Counted from the stretch's first letter, positions 1-11,937 are shown. The stretch is DNA of 64,000 nt from Bradyrhizobium daqingense (GCF_021044685.1 NZ_CP088014.1:1116001-1180000); one strand, 5' to 3'. The notes: generated by a model not told the origin, from the letters alone. A program made the numbers and translations.

Positions 1-1092
1 TTGAAGCGCGAGCGGCCGGACGCGCGCATCGTCGTCACCGGCTGCGCGGCGCAGACGCAAAGCGCCATGTTCGCCGACATGGCCGAGGTCGATCGCGTCG
101 TCGGCAATGACGACAAGATGCGCGGCGAAGCCTGGCGCGATGCCCGGAGCGCCTTCGATCTCGGCGCCAGCGAGAAGGTCGCCGTCAGCGACATCATGGC
201 CGTGACGGAGATGGCGCCGCATCTGATCGATGGCTTTGCGGCCGGTCTGCCGCGCGTGTTCGTCCAGGTGCAGAACGGCTGCGATCATCGCTGCACCTTC
301 TGCATCATCCCCTATGGCCGCGGCAATTCACGCTCGGTGCCGATGGGCGCGGTGGTTGAGCAGGTGCGGACACTGGCCGCGGGGGGCCATGCCGAGATCG
401 TGCTGACCGGCGTCGATCTCACCAGCTATGGCTCTGATCTGCCGGGCGCGCCGAAGCTCGGCATGTTGACCAAGCAGATCCTGCGGCACGTGCCGGAGCT
501 GAAGCGCCTGCGCATCTCCTCGATCGATTCGATCGAAGCGGACGACGATTTGCTTGATGCGATCGCCGGCGATGCACGGCTGATGCCGCACCTGCATGTG
601 TCGCTGCAATCCGGCGACGACATGATCCTGAAGCGCATGAAACGGCGGCATTCGCGGCGCGATGCGGTTGCGTTCTGCGATCAGGTCCGCCGGCTGCGTC
701 CGGACGTCGTCTTCGGCGCCGACATCATCGCGGGTTTTCCGACCGAGACCGAGGAGATGTTCTCGCGCTCGCTCGATCTCGTCGAAGAATGCGGCCTCAC
801 CTTCCTGCATGTCTTCCCTTACTCTCCGCGCCCGGGCACGCCGGCTGCAAAGATGCCGCAGGTTGCGGGCGGCGCGATCAAGGATCGTGCGCGACGGCTG
901 CGCGCGGCCGGTGAAGCGGCGTTGCGGCAGCGCCTGCAAGCCGAAATCGGTGCGACGCGGCAGGTGCTGATCGAAAGCGAGGGGCAGGGCCGCACTGAGC
1001 ATTATCTGCCAGTGGCGATCGCGGGCGAGCGTGTGGGCAGCGTGGTGCCGGCGAGGATCGCAGGAAGTGATGGCGAGCGGCTGACCACGTAA
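1..1092 (+). CDS. mtaB: tRNA threonylcarbamoyladenosine methylthiotransferase MtaB, 5' truncated
   Basis: Radical-SAM methylthiotransferase that converts t6A37 to ms2t6A37 in tRNAs reading ANN codons. The visible part has a conserved cluster cysteine in VTGCAAQ (residue 15 of the fragment), then the radical-SAM triad C-x3-C-x2-C in CDHRCTFC (residues 94-101), the TIM-barrel region, and a C-terminal basic/TRAM-like tail. The frame is open from base 1, so the first roughly 60-70 residues lie upstream of the window and the TTG at base 1 is not the start. MtaB is favoured over MiaB because of the length and the ftsY neighbourhood, which is usual in Rhizobiales (family knowledge). Confidence 0.88.
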   Translation: MKRERPDARIVVTGCAAQTQSAMFADMAEVDRVVGNDDKMRGEAWRDARSAFDLGASEKVAVSDIMAVTEMAPHLIDGFAAGLPRVFVQVQNGCDHRCTFCIIPYGRGNSRSVPMGAVVEQVRTLAAGGHAEIVLTGVDLTSYGSDLPGAPKLGMLTKQILRHVPELKRLRISSIDSIEADDDLLDAIAGDARLMPHLHVSLQSGDDMILKRMKRRHSRRDAVAFCDQVRRLRPDVVFGADIIAGFPTETEEMFSRSLDLVEECGLTFLHVFPYSPRPGTPAAKMPQVAGGAIKDRARRLRAAGEAALRQRLQAEIGATRQVLIESEGQGRTEHYLPVAIAGERVGSVVPARIAGSDGERLTT

Positions 1093-1136
1093 TCAGCTGT
1101 CATCCCACAGCGCCAGCAGCTCCGCTCCAAAATGGG

Positions 1137-2246
1137 CTACGACGCCCTTACCTGCCAGAACCGTAGCGTCCGCTTTGCATTCTCCGCCGTCATTCTTGCG
1201 TAGTGCCCCTGCGCCCGCGCGAGATCCGCCGGCTTCATCGCGCCACTGGCAAAGCGGCTTTCGAGCACGGCGGCCGTCGTCTCCCAGCTGAGCTGCGCGG
1301 CCTTGCAAGGTACCAGCAGGCCATCCTCCCGCAGGCTCTGCATCAGCGGGCGAATGACCTCGACGGTCGACCCGGACAACGCCGCCAAAGCCGCGGTGGT
1401 CTCTTCATAGCGGCGCTGTGTTGCGAAACCGAGCAACGTCGCCTCGTTGAGCTGGCCGGTGGCCTTGAGGCCGGCAATGGCGCGCTTGGCGCCTTCGAAA
1501 TCGCGCACGGCGGACATCTCGCGCTCGACGCCAACGGTGGCGGCGGCGATCGCGCTCTGGATTTCCTCGAACAGATGCGGCGGGGCGCGTGACAACAGGC
1601 GGGTGCGCACGGCGTCCGTCGCCGAACGCAGCAATCGGCGGCGCAGCTCCGAAGGCAGATCGACGCGAATGCCGACGCTGACTGCGAGCTCCGGATCGCT
1701 CTCGGCCTGTCCGACGATGGCGGCAAATCCCTTGCCGGAGACGCGCGCGCCGGGATTGGCCGCAAGCCGCCGGCTGACGCTCGGATAGCGGCGGGCCAGC
1801 AGCGCGTCGGTGACGATCTCCTTCAGCCACCAGCGCCCGGCGATCGCGAGCAGATGCGGCTCGCCCTTGGATGATGCGATCTGCACCAGCTCGCTGTCGT
1901 CGAGCCGCGCGGATTCCTGCAGCACCGGACCGGCGATGCGGATCTCATCGTTGCTGGCGAGGCGGCGGATCACGGAGGGCGGCGCCTGCGCGATCGGCGC
2001 GAGCTGGGCGCTGATCTCGGCGAGCGCGACGCGGGCGCCGATGTCGGCGATTGCACGCAGCTCGATGGTGCCGATCAGGCGATCGAGCACGTCGTCGAAC
2101 AGCGCGATCTGCTCGTCGTCGAAGCTGCCGGCGGAGGACAGGAACAGCTCGGTGACGCGCCGCGCGGTTTCCAGGCCTTTTTCCGGCGAGCCCATCCGTA
2201 ACGCGGATTCGACCTCGTCGATGATCGATAGCTGGGCCGGAGACAT
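1137..2246 (-). CDS. DUF2336 domain-containing protein
   Basis: Cytoplasmic, helix-rich protein of 369 residues with no signal peptide or membrane segment. The N-terminal half is made of repeating leucine/alanine-rich helices containing LIGTIELRAIADIGARVALAE-like repeats, the pattern of the alphaproteobacterial DUF2336 (HEAT-like) family. Its function is unknown. The frame continues upstream to 2351, but that extension runs into an intergenic repeat; ATG 2246 begins MSPAQLSIIDEVE, where the conserved helices start. It lies tail-to-tail with mtaB and is separated from the rluA-type gene by a palindromic repeat. The family call comes from pattern recognition, so it is moderate. Confidence 0.7.
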   Translation of the reverse strand: MSPAQLSIIDEVESALRMGSPEKGLETARRVTELFLSSAGSFDDEQIALFDDVLDRLIGTIELRAIADIGARVALAEISAQLAPIAQAPPSVIRRLASNDEIRIAGPVLQESARLDDSELVQIASSKGEPHLLAIAGRWWLKEIVTDALLARRYPSVSRRLAANPGARVSGKGFAAIVGQAESDPELAVSVGIRVDLPSELRRRLLRSATDAVRTRLLSRAPPHLFEEIQSAIAAATVGVEREMSAVRDFEGAKRAIAGLKATGQLNEATLLGFATQRRYEETTAALAALSGSTVEVIRPLMQSLREDGLLVPCKAAQLSWETTAAVLESRFASGAMKPADLARAQGHYARMTAENAKRTLRFWQVRAS

Positions 2247-2343
2247 GACGCGTTGCTCGTCCTGAGCGATTACGGAAGCTTGTTCTAAGCAACCGCTATC
2301 ATTAGAGGCGAGCGCTGAAGGTTTGGTAAACCATGGTGCAATG

Positions 2344-2457
2344 ATCCTCATCCTGAGGAGCCGCGTAGCGGCGTCTCGAAGGATAGCGGCCCGTCTGCAG
2401 CAGCGGGGCCTTCATGGTTCGAGACGGCCGCTATGCGGCCTCCTCACCATGAGGATC
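2344..2457. repeat. Intergenic palindromic repeat, family A (copy 1)
   Basis: An imperfect inverted repeat of about 115 bp. It starts ATCCTCATCCTGAGGAG and ends CTCCTCACCATGAGGAT, with internal arms containing GGCGTCTCGAA and TTCGAGACGGCC. The same layout recurs at 4153-4255, 11938-12056 and 57112-57224. It has no coding potential of its own. Confidence 0.85.
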
Positions 2458-2459
2458 GC

Positions 2460-3167
2460 TCACTCCCCGTTCCAGCCGCAGGCCCTGAGCTTCTCGTGCA
2501 TATGCGGCGGGGCCGGCGCGACGACGCGGATCGGCTCCTTGTTCCGGGAGATCGGCACCACGATCTCGCGAGAATGCAGATGCAGCTTCGGTTCGCCGAA
2601 GCGCGGCCCGTTGCCGTAAATGTTATCGCCGAAGATCGGCCAGCCCGTCGCGGCCGAATGCACCCGCAATTGGTGGGTCCGGCCGGTGACCGGTTCCATG
2701 GCGAGCCAAGTCAGGCCTTCGCCCCGGCCCATCACCTTCCAATTGGTGATCGCCTTTTGCCCCTCCGGGTCCGGCTTTTGCCACCAGCCGCGCTCGGCAT
2801 TGAGCCGGCCGAGCGGCATGTCGATGGTGCCTTCGTTTTCGGCAGGCCCGCCCTCGACCACGGTCCAGTAGGTCTTGCCGATCTTGCCGTGCTTGAACAG
2901 GAGACCGAGCGAGGCGGTCGCCTTGCGGTGGCGGCCGAGCACGAGGCAGCCGGAGGTGTCCTTGTCCAGCCGGTGGGCCAGCACCGGCGGCCGCGGCAGG
3001 CCGAAGCGGAGCGCGTCGAAGGAGTCCTCCAGATTGGGGCCGCCCTTGGGTCCGCGATGCACCGGCAGGCCGGCCGGCTTGTTGATGACCAGCATCAAGC
3101 CGTCGCGATGGAGCACGCGCGACAAAATTTCCTCGGCGGTCAATTCGGGAACATTGAGCAATTGCAA
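2460..3167 (-). CDS. RluA-family RNA pseudouridine synthase
   Basis: Isomerises uridine to pseudouridine in RNA, probably rRNA or tRNA. The catalytic motif HRLDKDTSG is at residues 65-73 (Asp68 the nucleophile), followed by the family blocks KTYWTVVEG and GRTHQLRVH. At 235 residues it lacks an N-terminal S4 domain, so it is closer to the short RluA/RluC-like enzymes than to RluD. It is transcribed away from ftsY, with about 40 bp between the start codons. The target position cannot be deduced from sequence. Confidence 0.85.
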   Translation of the reverse strand: MQLLNVPELTAEEILSRVLHRDGLMLVINKPAGLPVHRGPKGGPNLEDSFDALRFGLPRPPVLAHRLDKDTSGCLVLGRHRKATASLGLLFKHGKIGKTYWTVVEGGPAENEGTIDMPLGRLNAERGWWQKPDPEGQKAITNWKVMGRGEGLTWLAMEPVTGRTHQLRVHSAATGWPIFGDNIYGNGPRFGEPKLHLHSREIVVPISRNKEPIRVVAPAPPHMHEKLRACGWNGE

Positions 3168-3208
3168 GACTTTCGTTTAATCGCCGGAACGGCTAACACA
3201 CCCCCGCT

Positions 3209-4150
3209 ATGAACGATACCTCCGAGACCCCCAAGCTGAGCTGGTGGCGCCGCCTGTCCAACGGGCTGAAGCGCACCTCGTCCTCGCTTGGCACCGCGGT
3301 CGCCGACCTCGTCACCAAGCGCAAGCTCGATCGCGCCATGCTCGACGACATCGAGGATGTGCTGCTGCGCGCCGATCTCGGCACCTCCGTCGCCGTGCGG
3401 ATCGCGGACGCCGTCGGCACGGGGCGCTACGACAAGGCGATCTCGGCGGACGAGGTCAAGGACGTGGTCGCGACCGAGGTCGAGAAGGTGCTGGCGCCGG
3501 TGGCGAAGCCGCTCGTGATCGACACCGCCAAGAAGCCGTTCGTCATCCTCGTGGTCGGCGTCAACGGCTCCGGCAAGACCACCACCATCGGCAAGCTCTC
3601 GCAAAAATTCGCATCCGAAGGCCGCAAGGTGATGCTCGCCGCCGGCGACACGTTTCGCGCCGCAGCCATCGAGCAGCTCAAGGTCTGGGGCGAGCGCACG
3701 AAGACGCCCGTCATCGCGGGGGCGCAAGGATCGGATTCGGCGAGCCTCGCCTTCAACGCGCTCACCGCGGCGAAGGAGCAGAACACCGACGTGCTGCTGA
3801 TCGACACCGCCGGCCGGCTTCAGAACAAGGCCGAGCTGATGAACGAGCTCGAAAAGGTCGTGCGCGTCATCCGCAAGGTGGATGCCACCGCGCCGCATGC
3901 GGTGCTGCTGGTGCTGGATGCCACCGTCGGCCAGAATGCGCTGTCGCAGGTCGAGGCCTTCCATCGCACCGCCGGGGTCACCGGCCTCGTGATGACCAAG
4001 CTCGACGGCACCGCGCGCGGCGGCATCTTGGTGGCGCTCGCGGAGAAATTCAAACTGCCGGTGCATTTCGTCGGCGTGGGCGAAGGCGTCGACGATCTCG
4101 CGCCCTTCACCGCGCGCGACTTCGCCCGTGCCATCGCCGGAATAGAATAG
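3209..4150 (+). CDS. ftsY: Signal recognition particle receptor FtsY
   Basis: SRP-receptor GTPase that docks ribosome-nascent-chain-SRP complexes at the inner membrane. It has a basic amphipathic N-terminus (KLSWWRRLSNGLKR), the N-domain helices, the G1 loop GVNGSGKTTT near residues 117-126, DTAGR (G3) and TKLDGTARGG (G4 and closing loop). At 313 residues it is a short FtsY without the long acidic A-domain of E. coli, which is usual in alphaproteobacteria. It is divergent from the pseudouridine synthase and is followed, after a repeat, by yciB. Confidence 0.96.
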   Translation: MNDTSETPKLSWWRRLSNGLKRTSSSLGTAVADLVTKRKLDRAMLDDIEDVLLRADLGTSVAVRIADAVGTGRYDKAISADEVKDVVATEVEKVLAPVAKPLVIDTAKKPFVILVVGVNGSGKTTTIGKLSQKFASEGRKVMLAAGDTFRAAAIEQLKVWGERTKTPVIAGAQGSDSASLAFNALTAAKEQNTDVLLIDTAGRLQNKAELMNELEKVVRVIRKVDATAPHAVLLVLDATVGQNALSQVEAFHRTAGVTGLVMTKLDGTARGGILVALAEKFKLPVHFVGVGEGVDDLAPFTARDFARAIAGIE

Positions 4151-4152
4151 CG

Positions 4153-4255
4153 TCATCCTTCGAGACGCCGCTTGCGCGGCCCCTCAGGATGAGGTCGTGC
4201 CACACATGATATCCTCATCCTGAGGAGACCGCGGAGCGGTCGTCTCGTAGGATGG
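4153..4255. repeat. Intergenic palindromic repeat, family A (copy 2)
   Basis: Fills the ftsY-yciB gap. It starts GTCATCCTTCGAGACG and ends GTCTCGTAGGATG, with two nested CCTCAGGATGAGG / CCTCATCCTGAGG arms. The yciB frame runs upstream into it, which creates a false start at 4252. Confidence 0.85.
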
Positions 4256-4272
4256 GAGAGACGGAAGAGAGA

Positions 4273-4875
4273 ATGGACAAGACCCAGCCGCATCCGCTGT
4301 TCAAGCTCGCGACCGAGCTCGGTCCGCTGCTCGTGTTCTTCTTCGTGAACGCGAAGTTCAACCTGTTCGCCGCCACCGGCGCCTTCATGGTGGCGATCGC
4401 GGTCGCGATGGCGGCCTCCTACATGGTGACGCGCCACATCCCGGTCATGGCGATCGTGACGGGCGTGATCGTGCTGGTGTTCGGCACGTTGACCCTGGTG
4501 CTGCACGACGAGACCTTCATCAAGGTCAAGCCGACCATCATCTACGGCCTGTTCGCCGTCATCCTCGGCGGCGGCCTCTTGTTCGGCCGCTCCTTCATCG
4601 CCGTGATGTTCGACCAGGTGTTCAACCTGACGCCGCATGGCTGGCGCATCCTCACGCTGCGCTGGGCGCTGTTCTTCGCCGGCATGGCCGTCTTGAACGA
4701 GATCATCTGGCGCACCCAGAGCACCGATTTCTGGGTGAACTTCAAGGTCTTCGGCGTGCTGCCGCTGACCGCCATCTTCGGCATGATCCAGATGCCGCTG
4801 ATCAAGCGCTATCATCTCGAGCCGGCGTCGCTGGAGGCGAGCGAGGCCGAGGCGGGAGATGTGAGCAAGGGGTAG
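4273..4875 (+). CDS. yciB: Inner membrane septation protein A (YciB/IspZ family)
   Basis: Polytopic inner-membrane protein of about 200 residues with at least five hydrophobic segments. It carries the family signatures [15 protein letters not shown] near the N-terminus, the [13 protein letters not shown] stretch (FWVNFKVFG) and a short charged C-terminus. The family is linked to intracellular septation and cell-envelope organisation; the biochemical role is not settled. ATG 4273 ([11 protein letters not shown]) follows GGAAGAGAG, whereas the upstream in-frame ATG at 4252 is at the edge of a palindromic repeat. Confidence 0.9.
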   Translation: MDKTQPHPLFKLATELGPLLVFFFVNAKFNLFAATGAFMVAIAVAMAASYMVTRHIPVMAIVTGVIVLVFGTLTLVLHDETFIKVKPTIIYGLFAVILGGGLLFGRSFIAVMFDQVFNLTPHGWRILTLRWALFFAGMAVLNEIIWRTQSTDFWVNFKVFGVLPLTAIFGMIQMPLIKRYHLEPASLEASEAEAGDVSKG

Positions 4876-4889
4876 TCGGTCTCTCAGCT

Positions 4890-4976
4890 CGTCATTGCGA
4901 GCGAAGCGAAGCAATCCAGAATGCCTCTGCGGAGGGACTCTGGATTGCTTCGTCGCAAGAGCTCCTCGCAATGACG
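4890..4976. repeat. Intergenic palindromic repeat, family B (copy 1)
   Basis: An 87-bp inverted repeat beginning CGTCATTGCGAGCGAAGCG and ending CTCCTCGCAATGACG, with inner arms GCAATCCAGA / TCTGGATTGC. Near-identical copies are at 37640-37725 and 60871-60957. Here it sits between the convergent yciB and ccmG genes. Confidence 0.88.
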
Positions 4977-4980
4977 GACT

Positions 4981-5574
4981 TTAGCTCCCCGCCTTCAACG
5001 CCTTCTCCAGTTGCGGCAGCAACACGGTGCGCAGATTGTCGGGCGTGACCGGCCCGACCAGCTTGTAGACGATGGTGCCCTCGCGCCCGACGACGAAGCT
5101 CTCCGGCACGCCGTAGACGCCCCATTCGATCGAGGCGCGGCCGTTGGCGTCGACGCCGACATGGCTGAACGGGTTGCCATAGCGCCCGAGGAAGCGCCGC
5201 GCGTTGTCGGAGGCGTCCTTGTAGTTAATGCCGACGAGCTGGAAGCGCTTGTCCTTGGCCAGCTCGGTCAGGAGCGGGGCCTCGTCGTGACACGGCACGC
5301 ACCAGGACGCCCAGACGTTGACGAGGCTGACCTTGCCCTTGAACGCGGCGGGATCGAGCCCCGGCACCGGCGCATTGTCGGCCTGCAATCCCTCGAGCGG
5401 CGGCAGCAGCGTTTGCGGGGCCGGCCGCCCGATCAGCGCGGACGGAATCCGCGAAGGATCGCCGCTGCCGAGCCTGAACCAGAACAGCAGCGCAAGGCCA
5501 ACGAAGGCGATCAGCGGCACCGCCATCAGGAAGGTGCGGCGCTGCGGCGACGCCGAGGTCGATTGATCGCTCAT
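4981..5574 (-). CDS. ccmG: Thiol:disulfide interchange protein CcmG/DsbE
   Basis: Membrane-anchored periplasmic thioredoxin that keeps apocytochrome c haem-binding cysteines reduced during cytochrome c maturation. It has a single N-terminal membrane anchor (residues 14-33), then a thioredoxin fold with active site WCVPC (Cys92 and Cys95) and the downstream [11 protein letters not shown] cis-proline region. The 197-residue length is typical. ATG 5574 overlaps the ccmD stop by 4 bp (ATGA), so the two are translationally coupled. It is the last gene of the ccmABCDG run. Confidence 0.94.
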   Translation of the reverse strand: MSDQSTSASPQRRTFLMAVPLIAFVGLALLFWFRLGSGDPSRIPSALIGRPAPQTLLPPLEGLQADNAPVPGLDPAAFKGKVSLVNVWASWCVPCHDEAPLLTELAKDKRFQLVGINYKDASDNARRFLGRYGNPFSHVGVDANGRASIEWGVYGVPESFVVGREGTIVYKLVGPVTPDNLRTVLLPQLEKALKAGS

Positions 5575-5747
5575 GAGTCCACCGCGCTGCGGCCCGAGCG
5601 GCGCGTGACGCCGCTGCGGTCGAACTCGCGCAGGCGCGCCGTCAGGCTGCGATGGTCCAGCACGACCCAGCCGATCAGGATCGCGATCACGACGGCAGCC
5701 GCGGCATAGGACGTCACGATGAAGGAGGCATAGGGACCGAGCGACAT
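5571..5747 (-). CDS. ccmD: Haem exporter protein CcmD
   Basis: A 58-residue small membrane protein: one transmembrane segment (about residues 12-30, with [16 protein letters not shown]) followed by a basic cytoplasmic tail, the normal CcmD architecture. In the Ccm system it helps release haem-loaded CcmE from the CcmABC complex. It starts with ATG 5747 ([11 protein letters not shown]), 2 bp after the ccmC stop, and its TGA overlaps the ccmG start. Confidence 0.9.
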   Translation of the reverse strand: MSLGPYASFIVTSYAAAAVVIAILIGWVVLDHRSLTARLREFDRSGVTRRSGRSAVDS

Positions 5748-5749
5748 GG

Positions 5750-6535
5750 TCAGACGGCCCCGACTTCGTTCGAGGCATTTTCTGAACGCGAACCGGCTTC
5801 GCTCGAAAACGCGATGCGGCTCGCCTGCATCATCTGCAGGGAGCGGACGCGGCGGCGCAGGATCTCGTTGCGCATCGCCGCCAGATGCAGCGTGACGAAC
5901 AGCAGGGTGAAGGCGATCGCCATCACCAGCAGCGGAATCAGGAACGACTTGTCCAGCGCCGAGCCGCCCATGCGCATCACCGATGCCGGCTGGTGCAGCG
6001 TGTTCCACCAGTCGACGGAGAACTTGATGATGGGCAAATTGATCGCGCCGACCAGGGTCAGCACGGCGGCGGCGCGCGCCGCGCGGGAGGGATCGTCGAC
6101 CGCGCGCCACAGCGCCATCAGGCCGAGATACATCAGGAACAGGATCAGCACCGAGGTCAGGCGCGCATCCCATTCCCAATAGGTGCCCCACATCGGCCGG
6201 CCCCACAGCGAGCCCGTCAGCAGCGCGAGGAAGGTGAAGGCGGCGCCGATCGGAGCTGCTGCTTTCGCCGCGACGTCGGCGAGCGGATGCCGCCATACCA
6301 GCGTGCCCAGGGAGGCAATGCTCATCACGCCCCACACGAACATCGCGAGCCAGGCATTGGGCACATGGACGAACATGATCTTGACGGTCGCGCCCTGCTG
6401 ATAGTCGTCGGGCGCCAGCGCGGCCTGGTACAGGCCGATCGCGAGCAGGATGACGGTCGCGGCCGCAAGCCACGGCAGCGCCCGCGCCGTCAGCGCAAGG
6501 AACCGCGTGGGGTTGGCAAGGTCGATCAGCGACAT
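5750..6535 (-). CDS. ccmC: Haem ABC exporter permease CcmC
   Basis: Inner-membrane haem-handling protein that loads haem onto CcmE. It has six predicted membrane segments and the tryptophan-rich haem-binding motif [13 protein letters not shown] on the periplasmic side, with flanking histidines ([11 protein letters not shown]). The 261-residue length fits. The C-terminus is longer and charged. It is the third gene of the ccm cluster after ccmA and ccmB, with about 90 bp between ccmB and ccmC. Confidence 0.95.
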   Translation of the reverse strand: MSLIDLANPTRFLALTARALPWLAAATVILLAIGLYQAALAPDDYQQGATVKIMFVHVPNAWLAMFVWGVMSIASLGTLVWRHPLADVAAKAAAPIGAAFTFLALLTGSLWGRPMWGTYWEWDARLTSVLILFLMYLGLMALWRAVDDPSRAARAAAVLTLVGAINLPIIKFSVDWWNTLHQPASVMRMGGSALDKSFLIPLLVMAIAFTLLFVTLHLAAMRNEILRRRVRSLQMMQASRIAFSSEAGSRSENASNEVGAV

Positions 6536-6625
6536 GGTACCCTGATAATCACCTGGGAGCGCTCAGGCAATCAGCACGAAAGCGCGCAGCGAAAGTTGAT
6601 CCGGGTCAAGGTCGGCCTGCCTATC

Positions 6626-7294
6626 TCAATCGAGACCGTGCCGCAGGCTGGCTGCGGCCGCGAATGGGCCGATCACGAGGCTGACCAGCGACAGCGCGCA
6701 CAGGATCGAGAACGGCGCACCGAACGTCATGGGGCCGACGATCACGGCCTGCGAGGCTGCGACGCCGAAAATCAGCACCGGAATCGACAGCGGCAGCACC
6801 AGCACCGCCATCAGCAGCCCGCCGCGATGCAGGGTCACTGCCAGCGCCGCGCCGATCATGCCGGTGAAGGTCAGCGCCGGCGTGCCCGCCAGCAGCGTCA
6901 GCGCGACCGCGCCGGTCGCGACCATGTCGAGATTGAGCAGGAGGCCGAGCACGGGGGTTGCGACAATCAGCGGCAGGCCGGCGGCGATCCAATGCGCCAG
7001 CGCCTTGGCGGCGCAGGCGAGTTCCAGCGGCGTCCGGCTCATCGTGATCAGGTCCAGCGAGCCGTCCTCGTGGTCGGCCATGAACAAGCGGTCCAGGGTC
7101 AGCAGGCTGGCCAGCAGGGCTCCGAGCCAGAGGATGGCCGGCCCCAGCCGCGACAGCAGCGCCAGATCCGGCCCGACCGCGAACGGCATCAGCACCACCA
7201 CGGTGAGGAAGAACAGCACCCCGATCAGCGCCCCGCCGCCGACGCGAAGCGCGATCTTGATATCCCGGCGGATGAGGGCGGAGAGGGCGGTCAT
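6626..7294 (-). CDS. ccmB: Haem ABC exporter permease CcmB
   Basis: Six-helix inner-membrane permease of the CcmAB haem exporter needed to release holo-CcmE. Signatures are the FFLTVVVLMPFAVGPD segment near the N-terminus, the EDGSLDLITMSRTPLE loop, and the C-terminal LPLSIPVLIFG. The 222-residue length is standard. It lies directly downstream of ccmA. Confidence 0.94.
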   Translation of the reverse strand: MTALSALIRRDIKIALRVGGGALIGVLFFLTVVVLMPFAVGPDLALLSRLGPAILWLGALLASLLTLDRLFMADHEDGSLDLITMSRTPLELACAAKALAHWIAAGLPLIVATPVLGLLLNLDMVATGAVALTLLAGTPALTFTGMIGAALAVTLHRGGLLMAVLVLPLSIPVLIFGVAASQAVIVGPMTFGAPFSILCALSLVSLVIGPFAAAASLRHGLD

Positions 7295-7346
7295 GGAGCA
7301 CCGCGTACAGGCTCGCCGCCTGAAAAAAGCTGAGGGTGCCTCGAAA

Positions 7347-7973
7347 TCACGCCACCCCCCCGATCCGCAGCTCGCGCGCCTCGATCCCCAGCGGGGCGTG
7401 GGTCGCGGCGATGATCAGGCCGCCGCGGGTGAGATGCTCCCGCATCAGGCCGCCGAACATCTCCTGGCCCGCGACGTCGAGCGCATTGGTCGGCTCGTCC
7501 AGCAGCCAGACCGGGCGGCGAACGGTCAGCAGCCGGGCCAACGAGAGGCGGCGGCGCTGTCCCGCGGACAGGAAGCCCGCGGGCAGATAAGCGGCGTGGT
7601 CGAGCCCGACCGTGGCGAGGCTCTCGACGGCATCAAGGCGTTCGCCACCCAGGAAATCGGCCCAGAATGCCAGGTTTTCCTGAACGCTCAGTGCCGGCTT
7701 CAGGGCGTCACGATGGCCGAGATAATGGCATTGCTCCGCCAAGGTCAGCTCGCTCTCGCCCCCCTCCAGCGCGATCGTCCCGCCGGCCGGAACGAGCAGG
7801 CCCGCGATCAGCCGCAGCAGCGACGTCTTGCCTGATCCGTTGCGGCCTACGACCGCCACGGCCTCGCCCGAGGCGGCCGCGAAGTCGAGCCTGGCGAACA
7901 CCTCGCGGCCGCCCCGCACGCAGCGGAGTCCGCGGCCGTGAAGCTGCAACTCGCCTTGTTTCAACCCGCTCAC
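7347..7973 (-). CDS. ccmA: Haem ABC exporter ATP-binding protein CcmA
   Basis: ATPase subunit of the CcmABCD complex. It has Walker [11 protein letters not shown] (residues 43-51), ABC signature LSAGQRRR (135-142) and Walker [13 protein letters not shown] (Asp159). The start is GTG 7973, preceded by GAGG at about 9 bp. It is the first gene of the minus-strand ccm operon; the promoter should lie in the 215-bp divergent region shared with acnA. The remaining ccmEFHI genes are not in this window. Confidence 0.93.
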   Translation of the reverse strand: MSGLKQGELQLHGRGLRCVRGGREVFARLDFAAASGEAVAVVGRNGSGKTSLLRLIAGLLVPAGGTIALEGGESELTLAEQCHYLGHRDALKPALSVQENLAFWADFLGGERLDAVESLATVGLDHAAYLPAGFLSAGQRRRLSLARLLTVRRPVWLLDEPTNALDVAGQEMFGGLMREHLTRGGLIIAATHAPLGIEARELRIGGVA

Positions 7974-8151
7974 GTCCAGGCCTCAGGAAAACTTGGGGTA
8001 GCGCATGGGAATTTTTGGCTCGGGAATTGCTGCGGCACGATTGTGGCTGTGGCGGCGCGGTTAGAAAGCTTCTATAAGCCCGGAACTACTTGATGCAGCA
8101 ACTCAACCTGCCCTTGCAAGCGGCCCAGCCTGATACGCTGACGGTGTTAAA

Positions 8152-8167
8152 ATACCCTGCCGGGTAT
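8152..8167. promoter_or_regulatory. Perfect palindrome in the acnA leader
   Basis: ATACCC-TGCC-GGGTAT is a perfect 6+6 inverted repeat, 22 bp upstream of the acnA ATG. It lies in the ccmA-acnA divergent spacer. Its position suits an operator or a 5' UTR hairpin; the binding factor is unknown. Confidence 0.4.
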
Positions 8168-8189
8168 AACTAACAATTGGGATTCCTAC

Positions 8190-10910
<2,721 letters not shown>

Positions 10911-10960
10911 GCGCGGATTTGTGAACGATGGCTCACTGCGAAGTGAGTAGAAGCCTGAAC

Positions 10961-10988
10961 GAAGGCGGCCTATCACAAGGCCGCCTTC
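10961..10988 (+). terminator. Stem-loop downstream of acnA
   Basis: GAAGGCGGCC-TATCACAA-GGCCGCCTTC is a perfect 10-bp stem located 50 bp after the acnA stop. The following bases (GCGCGTTTGCGG) lack a strong T-run, so it may be an inefficient terminator or a transcript stabiliser. A smaller hairpin CTCACT-GCGA-AGTGAG precedes it at 10932-10947. Confidence 0.6.
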
Positions 10989-11117
10989 GCGCGTTTGCGG
11001 CACGTTTCGGATGGGCCCGCCCGGCGGAAAACTTCGCATTGGACGGATGAACGTGTCGTGCCCGTAAGACTACGGTGACCATCAGGCGATAGAATCTTCC
11101 TCGACGAGTGACGGTGT

Positions 11118-11906
11118 GTGACGTTCGACATGACAGCAATGACGGCTTCTCATCTGGTTTCGCGTTGGTCCGGTGCGCTCTGGTCGGGAGCTCTGGGCAT
11201 CTGTGCCATCGTCGCCGTCATCCGCCCCGCCGAGGCTGAACCCCGCGCCGTCGTCGAACTATTTACGTCGCAGGGCTGCTCCTCCTGCCCGCCCGCGGAC
11301 CAGATTATCGGGGATCTCTCCAAGGACCCGTCGATCATCGCGCTGAGCATGCCGATCGACTATTGGGACTATCTGGGCTGGAAGGACACGCTGGCGGATT
11401 CGCGCTTCTCTGCACGGCAGCGTGCCTATTCGCGCATGCGCGGCGACCGCGAGGTCTACACCCCGCAGGTCGTGGTCAACGGCTCCACCCATGTCATCGG
11501 CAGCGATCGTACCGGCATCGAGAATGCGATCGGCAAGACCGACAAGGGCCCGGGCGTGATGAGCGTGCCGGTGACGATGTCGCTCTCGGGCAAGCAGATC
11601 AACGTCTCGGTCGCCGCAAGCAAGGAGCCCACGGTCTCGCATGGCGAGGTCTGGATCTGCTCGATCGCCAAGTCGGTGCCGATTGCGATCACCCGCGGCG
11701 AAAATCGCGGACAGCAGGTCACCTACCACAACGTGGTGCGCAACGTGCTCAAGGTCGGCGACTGGACCGGCCGTCCGGAAAGCTGGACGGTGCCGATCGA
11801 GAACCTCACGCGCGACGGCGTCGACGGCGCGGTGGTCTATATCCAGGACGGCAGCCGGGAGAGACCGGGTCCGATGCTGGGCGCGGCGTACACGTCGTTG
11901 CACTGA
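11118..11906 (+). CDS. DUF1223 family thioredoxin-fold protein, exported
   Basis: Probable secreted or periplasmic protein of about 260 residues. A hydrophobic leader (about residues 20-40, ending PAEAEPRA) is followed by the DUF1223 signature VELFTSQGCSSCPPAD with a CxxC pair (Cys54, Cys57), and then PIDYWDYLGWKD. The fold is thioredoxin-like; the substrate is unknown. GTG 11118 and ATG 11130 are alternative starts. A second half rich in beta strands (VSVAASKEPTVSHGEVWICSI) is characteristic of the family. Confidence 0.85.
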   Translation: MTFDMTAMTASHLVSRWSGALWSGALGICAIVAVIRPAEAEPRAVVELFTSQGCSSCPPADQIIGDLSKDPSIIALSMPIDYWDYLGWKDTLADSRFSARQRAYSRMRGDREVYTPQVVVNGSTHVIGSDRTGIENAIGKTDKGPGVMSVPVTMSLSGKQINVSVAASKEPTVSHGEVWICSIAKSVPIAITRGENRGQQVTYHNVVRNVLKVGDWTGRPESWTVPIENLTRDGVDGAVVYIQDGSRERPGPMLGAAYTSLH

Positions 11907-11937
11907 TTTTCAGAATTTTCCAAAGGCTCAGCTCTCG

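Noticed and set aside
5885..7333. 482-codon plus-strand open frame opposite ccmC and ccmB
   Set aside because: Gln/Arg/His-rich shadow of two well-supported Ccm genes.
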